From Mycobacterium sp. (GTDB lineage Bacteria > Actinomycetota > Actinomycetes > Mycobacteriales > Mycobacteriaceae), in NCBI GenBank assembly GCA_023264735.1, contig JAHFVD010000037.1, positions 1 to 64,000 on the forward strand: a stretch of DNA of 64,000 nucleotides, in the 5' to 3' direction. A program made the position numbers and the translations under genes. The notes beneath the pieces are model-generated. The model searched no databases. It was not told the DNA's origin and worked only from the letters and a program-made list of their open reading frames with translations. Shown here piece by piece: positions 8,300-17,249 of the stretch (the first letter of the stretch is position 1; every line of letters begins with the position of its first letter).

Positions 8300-9796
8300 A
8301 TGAGCTACGCGATTCCGGACTCGGTGACCACCAAGGGGCCGTTCGCACCGATGCGATTCGAAGCGACCGTCGAGGAATGCATCGTCACCCATGGCGAGAT
8401 TCCGAAAGACCTCGCCGGCGGCATTTACCGCACCGGGCCGTGCTGGAAACGACCGTTCGTGCAGGGGGGCACGCCACTGCTGGCCATGGATGGCATGGTG
8501 CAGGGCCTGGTCTTCGAGAACGGTCGTGCCGACTTCAGAAACCGATGGATTCGTACGCCGAAGTACCTGCTTGAAGAGAAGTACGGCCGGAGCATGTTCG
8601 AATACTCCGACGGTGGGTTCGGCGATTACCGCGACTACGGGTACGGGACGGTCAAGCGAACCCCTGAGAACGCCCACACCCCGCAGGGCACCAACTTCAT
8701 CAACATCTTCCCGCATCGGGGTGAACTGCTCGCCTCGGGTGAACTCGGTGGTCCGCCCAGTGTGATCGACCCGATCACACTGGAAACCAAGGGCATCGTG
8801 GACTGGGCGCCGGCACTGTCACGCGGTATCCACGACAAGGTCGCCTTCGGCGACGGAGCGTTCTGCGCACACCCCAAGTGGGACGAGGACAGCGGGATTC
8901 TCTACGGGTGGACGTACGGCGATCAAGCCCCGTACATCACGATGCACTACATCCACTCGGACGGCACGGTGGAATCCCGCGCACTCCACGATGCGCCGTA
9001 CAACACTGTCGGCCATGACATTTGGCTGACTCCGGACTGGGTGGTGATGCCCTTCCAGCCCTTCATCATCGACGCCGAACGGACCAAGAAGGGACTCCCG
9101 GTGTTCGGCTGGGAGCCCGACCTGCCCATCATCCTGGCCCTGATCCCGCGCCACGACCTGCAGGGTGAGATCCGGTGGATCAACACCGATCTGCCAGCGC
9201 AGTACGTCATGCACACGATGACCGCCAACGTCCGTGGCGACAAGTTGGTGCTCGACGCCCCGATCTTCCAGGAACCGCCGTTCCCGATGGAGAACCACTT
9301 CAGCGAAGGTGATCAGGCCGCGCTGTTCTTCAGCAATGCCGCGAGCTACCTGGGCCGGTGGACGGTCGACCTGACCACTGGCGAGACCAAGGCCGAGCAG
9401 CTGTCCGATCTGCCCTCCGAGATCGGCAAGGTCGATCAGCGCTTCTACGGCAAGGGCCATCGATACGGCTTCCAGATCGGCGGGCAGCCCAAACGCCGCG
9501 GGATGCGGATGGACAGCCTGATCCGCAACGACGTCGAGAAATGCACCGAGGAGGTGTACCAGATCCGCGACGACCACCAGCTCGCCGCGGTGCTGGAGGG
9601 CTCGTTCGCGCCTCGCACCAAAAACGCCGCCGAAGGTGACGGCTACATCATCGTGCCGGTGTCGTGGTGGAACGATCGCAAGGGTGAGTTCCAGATCTTC
9701 GACACCGACGACATCACCGCGGGGCCGATCTGCAGGATCGAGCTGCCGTTCCACATGGGTTGGACACCGCACGGCCACTGGATGGATTTCCGCTGA
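8300..9796 (+). CDS. carotenoid oxygenase family protein (RPE65/CCD/lignostilbene dioxygenase-like)
   Basis: 498 residues with the seven-bladed-propeller family pattern. All four iron-binding histidines are present in family context: AHPKWD (His191), GHDIWLTPDW (His239), HTMTAN (His305) and the C-terminal PHGHW (His491). Enzymes of this family cleave double bonds in carotenoids, apocarotenoids or stilbenes with a non-haem Fe(II) and O2; some are isomerases. The gene is monocistronic between an operator-like site (8200) and a hairpin (9812-9843). Flanking desaturase-like flavoproteins support an isoprenoid-derived substrate, which is an inference. Confidence 0.9.
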   Translation: MSYAIPDSVTTKGPFAPMRFEATVEECIVTHGEIPKDLAGGIYRTGPCWKRPFVQGGTPLLAMDGMVQGLVFENGRADFRNRWIRTPKYLLEEKYGRSMFEYSDGGFGDYRDYGYGTVKRTPENAHTPQGTNFINIFPHRGELLASGELGGPPSVIDPITLETKGIVDWAPALSRGIHDKVAFGDGAFCAHPKWDEDSGILYGWTYGDQAPYITMHYIHSDGTVESRALHDAPYNTVGHDIWLTPDWVVMPFQPFIIDAERTKKGLPVFGWEPDLPIILALIPRHDLQGEIRWINTDLPAQYVMHTMTANVRGDKLVLDAPIFQEPPFPMENHFSEGDQAALFFSNAASYLGRWTVDLTTGETKAEQLSDLPSEIGKVDQRFYGKGHRYGFQIGGQPKRRGMRMDSLIRNDVEKCTEEVYQIRDDHQLAAVLEGSFAPRTKNAAEGDGYIIVPVSWWNDRKGEFQIFDTDDITAGPICRIELPFHMGWTPHGHWMDFR

Positions 9797-9811
9797 CACC
9801 AGACCGTTTGG

Positions 9812-9843
9812 CGCCGAGCGTGACACCAGAGTCACGCTCGGCG
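9812..9843. terminator. 13-bp-stem hairpin between convergent genes
   Basis: A perfect 13-bp stem (CGCCGAGCGTGAC with its complement) around the loop ACCAGA lies between the convergent genes ending at 9796 and 9857. There is no T-tract, as is usual for mycobacterial hairpin terminators, and it would work in both directions. Confidence 0.65.
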
Positions 9844-9856
9844 ACAGAAAAAGCGC

Positions 9857-11416
9857 TCAGAGTGCTTTGAGTACCTGCCGTGCGGTGGTCCGGCCGGCCC
9901 AGCCGTGCACGCCCCCCATCGGATGCGCGCCCGCCCCGGTATGCCACAACCCGGGTATCGGGGTGCGGTAACCCGACAGCGCCGGCGTCGGCCGGTTCGG
10001 CCCCATCTGGTTCAGTGACATATCGACCACCACGTAGCTGCCGTCGTGGGTCATCTCCCGAAGTTCGTTGGGGCTCTTGACCCACGAGCCGATCACGGCG
10101 TCGGCGAAACCCGGGGCGACTTCGTCAAAGGTCCGGATCGCCTGATCGGCGAACGGCGTGCGATGTTCCGCCCAGTCGCTGCCGTCGGCGAAACGATCCG
10201 GCACCGCGGTGCAGAACAAGTACATCGTGTCGCCCGCGCTGCCGGCAGGCACCTGCGAACGGTCCGCCGCCGACGGCATCAACGCCCACATCGGCGTCTC
10301 GGCCGGGAGAACTCCGTGCATCGCGCCGTCAAGCGCCCGGTCGACGTACTGACGGTCGTCGGCGATCAGCATGTAACTGCCCCACAACTCCGGCCGGTCA
10401 CACAACAGTGCGGGCCGACGGTCAAGGGCGACATCAATCTTGGCGTTGTTGATACCCCAGCCGTTGATCCGGATATTGCGCACCTCGTCGAGAACCGGCT
10501 CGGCGACGTGCGCGGAATCCACCAGATTGCACATCAGGGTGACCGGGTCGACCGCGCCGATCACCTGCTTGGCCGACAGCGTCTGACCGTCACGCAGGCG
10601 CACACCGCTGGCCACCCCGTCGCGGACGAGAATCTCTTCGACCGCGGCATCGGTTCGGGTCTCGCCGCCGCGATGGCGCAGGCACGCGGCCAATGCCTTG
10701 GTGAATTCCGCCATTCCCCCGATGGGGCGTTTGATCCCCCAGCCGATGTGCATCATGATGACGCCGAGCACCGCACCGGATCCCGGTTCGCGCAGCGGCG
10801 CTTCGGATCCCGACGCGTACACCGCGAGCAGTGACTTGACTTCGTCGGATTCGAACAGCGTCTCGATGAGCTGGTGCGGTGACGCCATCAGCATGCGTAC
10901 CACCGGCGCCAGTGACTTGCGCTTGCGCAGCACCCGCCAGCCCAGCTCGGCCACCGTTCGCACCCGTGGGCGAGTCGGGTGGTCCATCAGATAGGGGGCA
11001 GCGACGTACCAGAAGTCGCACCACATGGCGCACAGCTCGGCGAATTTCGCTGCATCACGTTTGGAATAGCGAGCGATCTCCTCGACGGTACGGTCCAGCG
11101 AGCGCCACAGGCCGATCGACTCCCCGCCGGGCCCCAGGTACGAGCCCCAGGGTTCGGGACTGGCTTGGCGTAGCCCGAATGACTCCAGACGCAGTTCGGT
11201 GATGATCGACGGTTCCAGGTTGGTGAACAGCAGGTCGACAGCGCAGGGGTTCATCACGAATCCCGGTGCTTCGGAGACTGTTTCGTGCGAGTAGGCCATG
11301 CCGCCAAGCCAGGGCTTGCCCTCGAGCACGACGACACGTTTCCCCGCCTTGGCCAGGTACGCCGCACAGGTCAGCCCGTGATGCCCACCGCCGACGATGA
11401 TCGCGTCGTACGTCAT
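9857..11416 (-). CDS. phytoene-desaturase/PYROXD2-like FAD-dependent oxidoreductase
   Basis: 519 residues. The N-terminal IVGGGHHGLTCAAYLAKAG (about 7-25) followed by VVVLEGKPWLGG is the FAD-binding motif of the carotenoid-desaturase-like NAD(P)/FAD oxidoreductases. The C-terminal LWHTGAGAHPMGGVHGWAG segment is the second FAD motif typical of the PYROXD2/CrtI branch. Its start overlaps the stop of the DUF1295 gene by four bases (ATGA), so the two form a minus-strand operon. True carotenoid synthesis partners (crtB, crtE) are absent here, so oxidation of some other isoprenoid or lipid is more likely. Confidence 0.85.
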   Translation of the reverse strand: MTYDAIIVGGGHHGLTCAAYLAKAGKRVVVLEGKPWLGGMAYSHETVSEAPGFVMNPCAVDLLFTNLEPSIITELRLESFGLRQASPEPWGSYLGPGGESIGLWRSLDRTVEEIARYSKRDAAKFAELCAMWCDFWYVAAPYLMDHPTRPRVRTVAELGWRVLRKRKSLAPVVRMLMASPHQLIETLFESDEVKSLLAVYASGSEAPLREPGSGAVLGVIMMHIGWGIKRPIGGMAEFTKALAACLRHRGGETRTDAAVEEILVRDGVASGVRLRDGQTLSAKQVIGAVDPVTLMCNLVDSAHVAEPVLDEVRNIRINGWGINNAKIDVALDRRPALLCDRPELWGSYMLIADDRQYVDRALDGAMHGVLPAETPMWALMPSAADRSQVPAGSAGDTMYLFCTAVPDRFADGSDWAEHRTPFADQAIRTFDEVAPGFADAVIGSWVKSPNELREMTHDGSYVVVDMSLNQMGPNRPTPALSGYRTPIPGLWHTGAGAHPMGGVHGWAGRTTARQVLKAL

Positions 11417-12321
11417 GCCGAGTTGCTCTCCGAGAGCTTGCTGCTGGCGCGTGCCGCGGTCATCCGGTCGTGATTACGGGCGATGGCCTCCCGGGACAGT
11501 GGCAGCGGCAGGAACTTGCGGGTACGCACCATCAATTCCTGGTACTCCGGCCGTGACCCCATGTAGTTGTCCTGGAACGCCGACCCGAGCACCGACGTCA
11601 GCATGATGGTATTGAGAATCGGCCCCACCACTGTCCACCAGTAATCGGGGTTGCCGTCCACTGCGACAAGCCACATACCCCACCAGACTGTGGTGGTGCC
11701 AAAGTAATTCGGGTGCCGAGTATGGGTCCAGACGCCGGTGTTGAGGTAGCGGGGCCGCTCGTCGAGTGCGAGGAAGGACTGCAACTGCGCGTCGGCCACC
11801 GTTTCGAAGTAGAACCCGATACCGAAGACCGCCAGTCCCACAAAGGCCAGCGGTCCGATGGCGCCGTTGGGCTCCTGGTTGGCCAGGATGCCGACGACCG
11901 CGGGCATTCCGATCAGCACGATGACGACAGCCTGCGGTTCCATCACCCGGAAGAAGCTCTTCCACCAGTAGCCCGGGCTCATCTGCTCCACGAAGCCGAG
12001 ATAGCGCGGATCACCGCCGTACTTGGGCACGTATCGGCGCCATCGAGCGGCCAGGTACCAGCCGAGCCGACCACCATGCAGCATGACCATGGACAGCAGC
12101 AGGGCCGCGGTTACCGACTGCGCGTCGACGATCAGGTAGGCGAATAGCGCGGGGACGGCGAAGGCGAATCCGTACCAGCCGTCCATCATCGAATGGTTGC
12201 CCTGCAGCAGTCCCGCCACCCACAGCACCGTCACCACGGTGAAGGTGAAGATCGTGCAGAACAGGAACACACTCAGATCGCTCGACGCATCCACACCGAG
12301 GTGGCTCACTAGCTGGTCCAT
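11413..12321 (-). CDS. DUF1295 / steroid-5-alpha-reductase-like membrane protein
   Basis: 302 residues, five to seven hydrophobic segments (about 17-37, 52-85, 130-147, 156-172, 212-240). The signature NTGVWTHTRHPNYFG (194-208) is characteristic of DUF1295 and related isoprenylcysteine-methyltransferase/sterol-reductase folds that bind NADPH or S-adenosylmethionine at the membrane. It starts the two-gene operon with the desaturase-like flavoprotein and is divergent from the LLM gene at 12456, with an operator-like site in between. A reductase acting on a polyene or sterol-like ring is a reasonable guess only. Confidence 0.8.
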   Translation of the reverse strand: MDQLVSHLGVDASSDLSVFLFCTIFTFTVVTVLWVAGLLQGNHSMMDGWYGFAFAVPALFAYLIVDAQSVTAALLLSMVMLHGGRLGWYLAARWRRYVPKYGGDPRYLGFVEQMSPGYWWKSFFRVMEPQAVVIVLIGMPAVVGILANQEPNGAIGPLAFVGLAVFGIGFYFETVADAQLQSFLALDERPRYLNTGVWTHTRHPNYFGTTTVWWGMWLVAVDGNPDYWWTVVGPILNTIMLTSVLGSAFQDNYMGSRPEYQELMVRTRKFLPLPLSREAIARNHDRMTAARASSKLSESNSA

Positions 12322-12354
12322 GTCAGCGACCTTAGCAACGAGACGACCAATATT

Positions 12355-12370
12355 GATAACGATCGGTCAC
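12355..12370. promoter_or_regulatory. operator-like sequence, first-island motif copy 5
   Basis: GATAACGATCGGTCAC, 34 bp upstream of the DUF1295 start (minus strand), in the divergent region. The core ACGATCG is identical to copy 2, though outer symmetry is weaker. Confidence 0.42.
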
Positions 12371-12421
12371 AAAATATGGACCGGCTGCTAGGGTGCTGTA
12401 TTAGGCGTGATTTCAGCATAC

Positions 12422-12437
12422 GTGCACGGCCGTTAAC
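12422..12437. promoter_or_regulatory. operator-like inverted repeat, first-island motif copy 6
   Basis: GTGCACGGCCGTTAAC, six of eight pairs symmetric, 18 bp before the LLM ATG at 12456. Together with 12355 it could control both divergent units. Confidence 0.45.
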
Positions 12438-12455
12438 AAAGAGGGTGTCGACGTA

Positions 12456-13484
12456 ATGCATATCGGGCACGGACATTTCTTCCAGAACCTCGACGGTCGC
12501 TCAGACCATGAGGTGTGGCGGACGGAGATGGCACTTGCCGATGCCGCGGAGGGTCTGGGATTCGATTCGGTGTGGGCCGTCGAGCACCACTTCGCCGGAT
12601 ACTCGATGTCCACGGACCCGCTGCAGTTCCTGACGTGGGTCGCCGGACGTACCAAGGCCGTACGACTCGGCACGATGGTCTCGGTATTGCCCTGGCATGA
12701 TCCGGTGCGACTTGCCGAACACCTGTGCGTACTCGACCACCTCTCGGACGGCCGGCTGATCCTGGGCATGGGACGCGGGCTGGCACGCCAGGAGTTCGAT
12801 GGTTTCGGTGTCCCGATGGACCAGTCCCGCGAGCTGTTCGACCGGTATGCGGCCGAGATTCTCGACGCCTTCGAGACGGGCCGGATCCGGGATGTCGAAC
12901 TTCGTCCGCGGCCGATGTCGCCGTTGCGTGGTCGGGTCTACGCGTCATCGATCTCGCCGGCATCCGCCGAGACGCTCGCGCGGGTCGGCGCGGGGATGAT
13001 GATCTTCCTGCAGAAGCCTTGGGAACAAACGATCGGAGATGTCGAGCGCTACAGCGAGCAATACCGCCTGCACCAGGGCATCGACCCGCCCAAGCCGATG
13101 GTGGTGATCTTCAACGCGTGCCACGAAGACCGGTCGGCCGCGGCGGATCTCTACGAGCAGGTGGTCGCCTACTACCGCTCGACGATCGAGCACTACGGGT
13201 TCGCCGATCCCACGATGGCCGCCATCCCCGGCTACGAGTACTACGGCAACATCGCGCGCACCATCGCCAAGAACGGCCGCGAAACGTTCGCGCGGTTCCT
13301 GGCCGACCTGCAGCCATGGGGAACTCCCGACGAGGTAGCTGACCAGATCCGTGACGTGGTGCGGCGGACCAATGCCGGCGGCCTGATCGTCGTCTCGGCG
13401 TACGGCAACCTGTCCGCCGAGACCGTGCTGGCCAACCAGCAGCGCTTTGCCCGAACCGTTCTTCCTGCCCTGCGCGCAACCTGA
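12456..13484 (+). CDS. LLM-class flavin/F420-dependent monooxygenase-like protein
   Basis: 342 residues. The luciferase-like barrel is evident from ADAAEGLGFDSVWAVEHHFAGYS (EHHF is the usual active-site His strand of alkanal-monooxygenase-type members), VRLGTMVSVLPWHDPVRLAEHL and DGRLILGMGRG. It differs clearly from the two 340-residue paralogues at 216 and 13496, which lack EHHF, and probably belongs to the FMN-type branch. It is followed 11 bp later by the LLM gene at 13496, so the pair is co-transcribed downstream of operator copies at 12355 and 12422. Confidence 0.85.
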   Translation: MHIGHGHFFQNLDGRSDHEVWRTEMALADAAEGLGFDSVWAVEHHFAGYSMSTDPLQFLTWVAGRTKAVRLGTMVSVLPWHDPVRLAEHLCVLDHLSDGRLILGMGRGLARQEFDGFGVPMDQSRELFDRYAAEILDAFETGRIRDVELRPRPMSPLRGRVYASSISPASAETLARVGAGMMIFLQKPWEQTIGDVERYSEQYRLHQGIDPPKPMVVIFNACHEDRSAAADLYEQVVAYYRSTIEHYGFADPTMAAIPGYEYYGNIARTIAKNGRETFARFLADLQPWGTPDEVADQIRDVVRRTNAGGLIVVSAYGNLSAETVLANQQRFARTVLPALRAT

Positions 13485-13495
13485 AAGGTGTTGAT

Positions 13496-14512
13496 ATGAA
13501 ACTCGGAATCACCATGCCGAGCCGGACCGCCCCCTTGGCGCGGATCCCCGATTACGCCAAGATGGCCGACGACGCCGGCTTCGACTCGATCTGGACCTAC
13601 GAGCTCTATCGCAACCCGTTCCTGATGTTGGCCACCTCAGCCATGGTCACCTCGCGGGCCGAGTTGTGCACCGGCCTGGCCACAGCCTTCACCCGCTCCC
13701 CGTTCGAAGCGGCCAACGCCGCCGCCGATGTCAACGAGTTATCCGGCGGGCGAATGAGACTGGGCCTGGGCACCGGCGTTCCGGAATTCCTCGGTGCCTT
13801 CCACTCCACCGACTTCAAGACCCCGATCGGTCGTCTCAGCGAATACGTCGAAGTGCTCCGCCGCTCCTGGGACTACCTGGCGGGGGAGCCAGTAGCGAAC
13901 TTCGAGGGCAAGCACTATCAGTTCGCCGCACCGCCGATCAACCCGTGGGGGCTGCGTGAACCCCCGAGCCCGCAGATCCCGATTCTGGTCGCCGGTATGC
14001 GACCGAACCTGCTGAAGTTGGTGGGGGCCAAGGCCGACGGCTGGGTTGGTTATCTGTACACGCCGAAGTTCTTCGAGCAGGTTGTCCTGCCGAACGTCAC
14101 TGAGGGCGCCCGCTCGGCAGGACGCGACGCCGGCCAGCTTGATCTGTCCTGCGAGATTATCTGCTGCGTCCACCCCGATCGCGATATCGCCATGGCCCGC
14201 GCCAAAAAACACGTCGGCTTCTATATCGCACATCCGGTGTCGGATATCGTCGCTGAGATCGAAGGGGTGCTCGACCTCGTCAACGAATTGCGGGTGTCGA
14301 TGATGCAGAAGGGGCCCGCGGCGTTCGAGGACACCCCCGAAGAACTGGTCGAGCTGTTCTCCATCTCGGGCACGCCCGAGGAGTGCAGGCAGAAACTCGA
14401 GCGGTACAAGGACCTTCCGCACCTGGCGTTGCACACGTCGTACGTTCCGCCGTTCACCGCCGAGGAGTCCGAGGACTGCTACCTGCAGATCATCGACGCC
14501 TTCAAACGGTGA
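13496..14512 (+). CDS. LLM-class F420-dependent oxidoreductase
   Basis: 338 residues, paralogue of the protein at 216 along its whole length: ADDAGFDSIWTYELYRNPF, ANAAADVNELSGGRMRLGLGTG, SISGTPEEC and the C-terminal LHTSYVPPF. An AAAGG ribosome-binding site precedes the ATG. Second gene of a two-gene operon. The presence of a diverged copy at each end of the first island suggests an ancient duplication of a substrate-specific oxidoreductase. Downstream lie an IS fossil and the convergent mce operon. Confidence 0.85.
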   Translation: MKLGITMPSRTAPLARIPDYAKMADDAGFDSIWTYELYRNPFLMLATSAMVTSRAELCTGLATAFTRSPFEAANAAADVNELSGGRMRLGLGTGVPEFLGAFHSTDFKTPIGRLSEYVEVLRRSWDYLAGEPVANFEGKHYQFAAPPINPWGLREPPSPQIPILVAGMRPNLLKLVGAKADGWVGYLYTPKFFEQVVLPNVTEGARSAGRDAGQLDLSCEIICCVHPDRDIAMARAKKHVGFYIAHPVSDIVAEIEGVLDLVNELRVSMMQKGPAAFEDTPEELVELFSISGTPEECRQKLERYKDLPHLALHTSYVPPFTAEESEDCYLQIIDAFKR

Positions 14513-14589
14513 GCGATGGCGGCACCTTCCGTTGAGTGAGCGCTGAGGCGGGAAAATGTCGTCTCAAAGTCAAGTGGTGAGTGCAACGG

Positions 14590-14661
14590 TTAGGCGGCTT
14601 GGCTGACCAAAGCGGCGAGGCGTTGGGCTGGGGTGTCGAGTTCGAGGGTGGGTCGGGGTCG
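14590..14661 (-). pseudogene. fossil C-terminus of an IS30-like transposase
   Basis: On the minus strand, 23 codons read RPRPTLELDTPAQRLAALV and SQAA, then TAA (14590-14592). This matches the usual tail of IS30-family transposases (NxRPRxTL...TPAxRLAAL). The frame upstream loses similarity at once and runs into the mceF stop at 14667. About 25-30 bp beyond the stop may be the old right end of the element. No DDE core remains. Confidence 0.55.
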
Positions 14662-14666
14662 TCTAC

Positions 14667-16112
14667 CTAGCCCGCAGGCGGGGTCAGCATCGACTGCCAG
14701 GTCTGCGGCGGGTTCTGCCCGAGATTGGCTTGGGTGTAGGTCTTTCCGTCTGGGCCGACATAGGTGCCGGTCGCCGGGTCGTACGGAACCGCGGTGATCG
14801 GCTGCGGTGACGGCGTTGCTGCCGGCGGGGGTGCACTACCGGTACGGGGCTGGGGGATGGCCTGCCCCGACAATGTGGCGTTCGGGTCGCCCTTCCAGTT
14901 CTCGCCGTCGTTGAGCGGAACGTACTGCTCGTCGCTCTCGCACATCTCTGCCGTCGGGGCGCGCTTCCCGGGCTTTGTCGGGCAGGGCGTGTTCTTCACA
15001 CCACGAACACCGAACCGTGCATCCTGGGGAGTGCGGCAGTACATCTCGCCGGGCTGGCGTGGGGGGAAGTCGAGTTGATCGGGGGTGCGCTGTTGTTGGG
15101 TGGGCATGTACCCCGTGGTGCATGCCGGTGGAATATTGATGTTGAGGTTGAAGCTCAGATAGAGCCCTCGCATCGCCTGCTTGGTGTCGTGGTTGGGCAC
15201 CGCGAGAGCGTCTAACTCCGAGACGGTCTGTGGCACGAGCACCAGCACCTGTTCGACACTTGCGTTATAAGTCAGGGCCACATCGGCGATACCCGACAGG
15301 TTGGTGAGAATCGTCGGCAGCGTGGGGTCGAGTCGGTCGAACAGCTGTTGTCCCTGTGCCGCGGCGGGTCCGGCGTTGTCGATCAGATTGGCGACAGCGT
15401 GGTCCTGGGTCTTGAGCTGGGTGGTGATATCGGCGACCTGAGCTGCCCACGCGTCGATCGACCCGGCGGTGTCGCCTTGGCTGTCCAGAACGAGTTTCGC
15501 CCCGTCGATGAGGCTCGTGAGCGAATCGAGGTTCTGCCGGGCGTCAATGGCTAGCGAGGTCGAGCCCTTGACGATGCGGGACAGCTCCGGGCCCAAACCG
15601 CCGACAGCCGTGTAGCTTTCGTTGATCACTGTGGTCAGCGAGTCGCCCGGTATCGCTTCCAGTCCGGAATTCGCCGAGTCCAGCAGGCTGTTGATATCCG
15701 GTGGCACCGACGTGTCGGACACCGGGATCACATCGCCGTCCTTGAGCGGTGCTCCGTTCGCGCTGCGCGGTATCAGCTCGACATACTGCTCGCCGACCGC
15801 AGAGACACTGTGCACCTCGGCCTTCACGTCCGACGGGATATCGATGCCGGATTTGAGCGACAAGGTTGCCGCGACGCCATCAGGCGTGATCTTCACGCCG
15901 TCGATGCGGCCGACCTCGACGCCGCGGTAGGTGACGTTACCCGTGGCGTACAGGCCGCCGGAACGCGGCAGATCCACCGTCACGGTGTAACGGGCGACGC
16001 CGAACAGCAGTACGGGGAGCTTGATATATACGAACACCATGATCAGCGCTGCGATCAGGCTCACCACGCTGAAGATGGCCAACTGGATCTTGATACCTCT
16101 GTTCAGGTGCAT
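14667..16112 (-). CDS. mceF: MCE family protein MceF
   Basis: 481 residues. One N-terminal helix (about 10-32) is followed by the MCE/MlaD domain (YTVTVDLPRSGGLYATGNVTYRGVEVGRI, about 42-71, read here in part) and a long helical region. The last 120 residues are proline-rich, ending TWQSMLTPPAG, a usual MceF tail. As last gene of the yrbEAB-mceABCDEF operon it would form part of the hexameric MCE tunnel that carries lipids through the envelope. Its ATG directly follows the mceE stop. Genes for Mce-associated (Mas/Mam) proteins, usually next, are missing; an IS fossil sits there instead. Confidence 0.9.
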   Translation of the reverse strand: MHLNRGIKIQLAIFSVVSLIAALIMVFVYIKLPVLLFGVARYTVTVDLPRSGGLYATGNVTYRGVEVGRIDGVKITPDGVAATLSLKSGIDIPSDVKAEVHSVSAVGEQYVELIPRSANGAPLKDGDVIPVSDTSVPPDINSLLDSANSGLEAIPGDSLTTVINESYTAVGGLGPELSRIVKGSTSLAIDARQNLDSLTSLIDGAKLVLDSQGDTAGSIDAWAAQVADITTQLKTQDHAVANLIDNAGPAAAQGQQLFDRLDPTLPTILTNLSGIADVALTYNASVEQVLVLVPQTVSELDALAVPNHDTKQAMRGLYLSFNLNINIPPACTTGYMPTQQQRTPDQLDFPPRQPGEMYCRTPQDARFGVRGVKNTPCPTKPGKRAPTAEMCESDEQYVPLNDGENWKGDPNATLSGQAIPQPRTGSAPPPAATPSPQPITAVPYDPATGTYVGPDGKTYTQANLGQNPPQTWQSMLTPPAG

Positions 16113-17249
16113 CTACGGTCCCTGGTCGAGGTGGTAGGGCGCCACCAGCGGATTGCGGGCGGTGTAGGGGCTGGGCATCTGTCCGATGGTGCGGCCCCAT
16201 TGCATCTCGAGTTCGGTGAGGTCACCCTCCCATCGGGTGCCGGTGAATATCGACGAGTCGATTCGGCTCAGCGTCAAATCGACGATGGCGGTCAGGTTGG
16301 CGTAATCACCGCGGAACCAATTGAGCAGGTTCTCTTTCGGCCACGGGAACGTCGCCAGTTGGCCCAGTGACCGGGTCATGTCTGGGCCGGCATCGGCAAG
16401 GGATTTGAGTACGGGCGCGATATTGCGCAGGTTGGCCACGAGGCTGTCCCGGGATTGGTGCGTGACGTCGGCGGCCACGGCGCTGAACTTGCCGAACTTG
16501 TCGATCGCCTCGATCAGGTTGTCGCGTTGCCTGTTCAGTTCCGCGAGAGCATCCGGGATCGTGCGTAAAGCGTTGTCCAGTACGGGCTTCTGTGCGGCGA
16601 TCTGCCCGACCAGCTCGTTAAGGCTGGTGTTCGCCTCGATGATATCGGTGGTTTGGTCGCGCAGTTTGCCGACGAAAATGTCGAGCTGGGTGATGAAGCT
16701 GCGCAGCTCGTCGGCTCGTCCGGTGAATGCTGTCGCGAAGGCCTTGGTGATGTCCTGTAACTGGCCGATCCCGCCGCCGTTCAGCAACAGTGACAGTGAG
16801 CCGAGGGTTTGTTCGGTGGTGGGGTAGGCGCCCGCCGAGGACAGCGGAATCAGCGAGCCCTGGTGCAGATGCCCGTGCGGTGGTTCGGTTGTCGGAGATG
16901 CCAATTCGACATGCAGGGTACCGAGCAGGCTCGTCATGCCGACCTTGGCGGTGGCGTTCTCCGGCAGATCGACATTGCCGTTGAGGCGCATCGTCACCAG
17001 GGCGTGCCAGCCCTGCCGTTCGATCTCGGTGATATGTCCGACCGTGACATCGCCGACTCGAACACGTTGGTTGCGTTGGACGTTCGTCACATCCGGCATC
17101 TCGGCTCGTACTTCGAACGAGCCCGGGCCGTTACCCTCGGTGCCCGGCAGCGGCAGGGAGTTGGCCCCTTCCCATTTGGCGCACCCGGACACGGTTGCGG
17201 CCGAGGCGAGCGCGATGGTCACCGCGATGGTTGCGCCACGGCGCCTCAT
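16113..17249 (-). CDS. mceE: MCE family lipoprotein MceE (LprK/LprN-type)
   Basis: 378 residues from the ATG at 17249, which overlaps the mceD stop (ATGA); a longer frame up to 17582 is only an overlap with mceD. Signal peptide with lipobox VSGC, lipidated Cys23, as in the single lipoprotein member of all mycobacterial mce operons. The MCE domain follows (FEVRAEMPDVTNVQRNQRVRVG region, about 48-70), then coiled helical segments. It anchors the Mce complex to the membrane. Confidence 0.9.
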   Translation of the reverse strand: MRRRGATIAVTIALASAATVSGCAKWEGANSLPLPGTEGNGPGSFEVRAEMPDVTNVQRNQRVRVGDVTVGHITEIERQGWHALVTMRLNGNVDLPENATAKVGMTSLLGTLHVELASPTTEPPHGHLHQGSLIPLSSAGAYPTTEQTLGSLSLLLNGGGIGQLQDITKAFATAFTGRADELRSFITQLDIFVGKLRDQTTDIIEANTSLNELVGQIAAQKPVLDNALRTIPDALAELNRQRDNLIEAIDKFGKFSAVAADVTHQSRDSLVANLRNIAPVLKSLADAGPDMTRSLGQLATFPWPKENLLNWFRGDYANLTAIVDLTLSRIDSSIFTGTRWEGDLTELEMQWGRTIGQMPSPYTARNPLVAPYHLDQGP

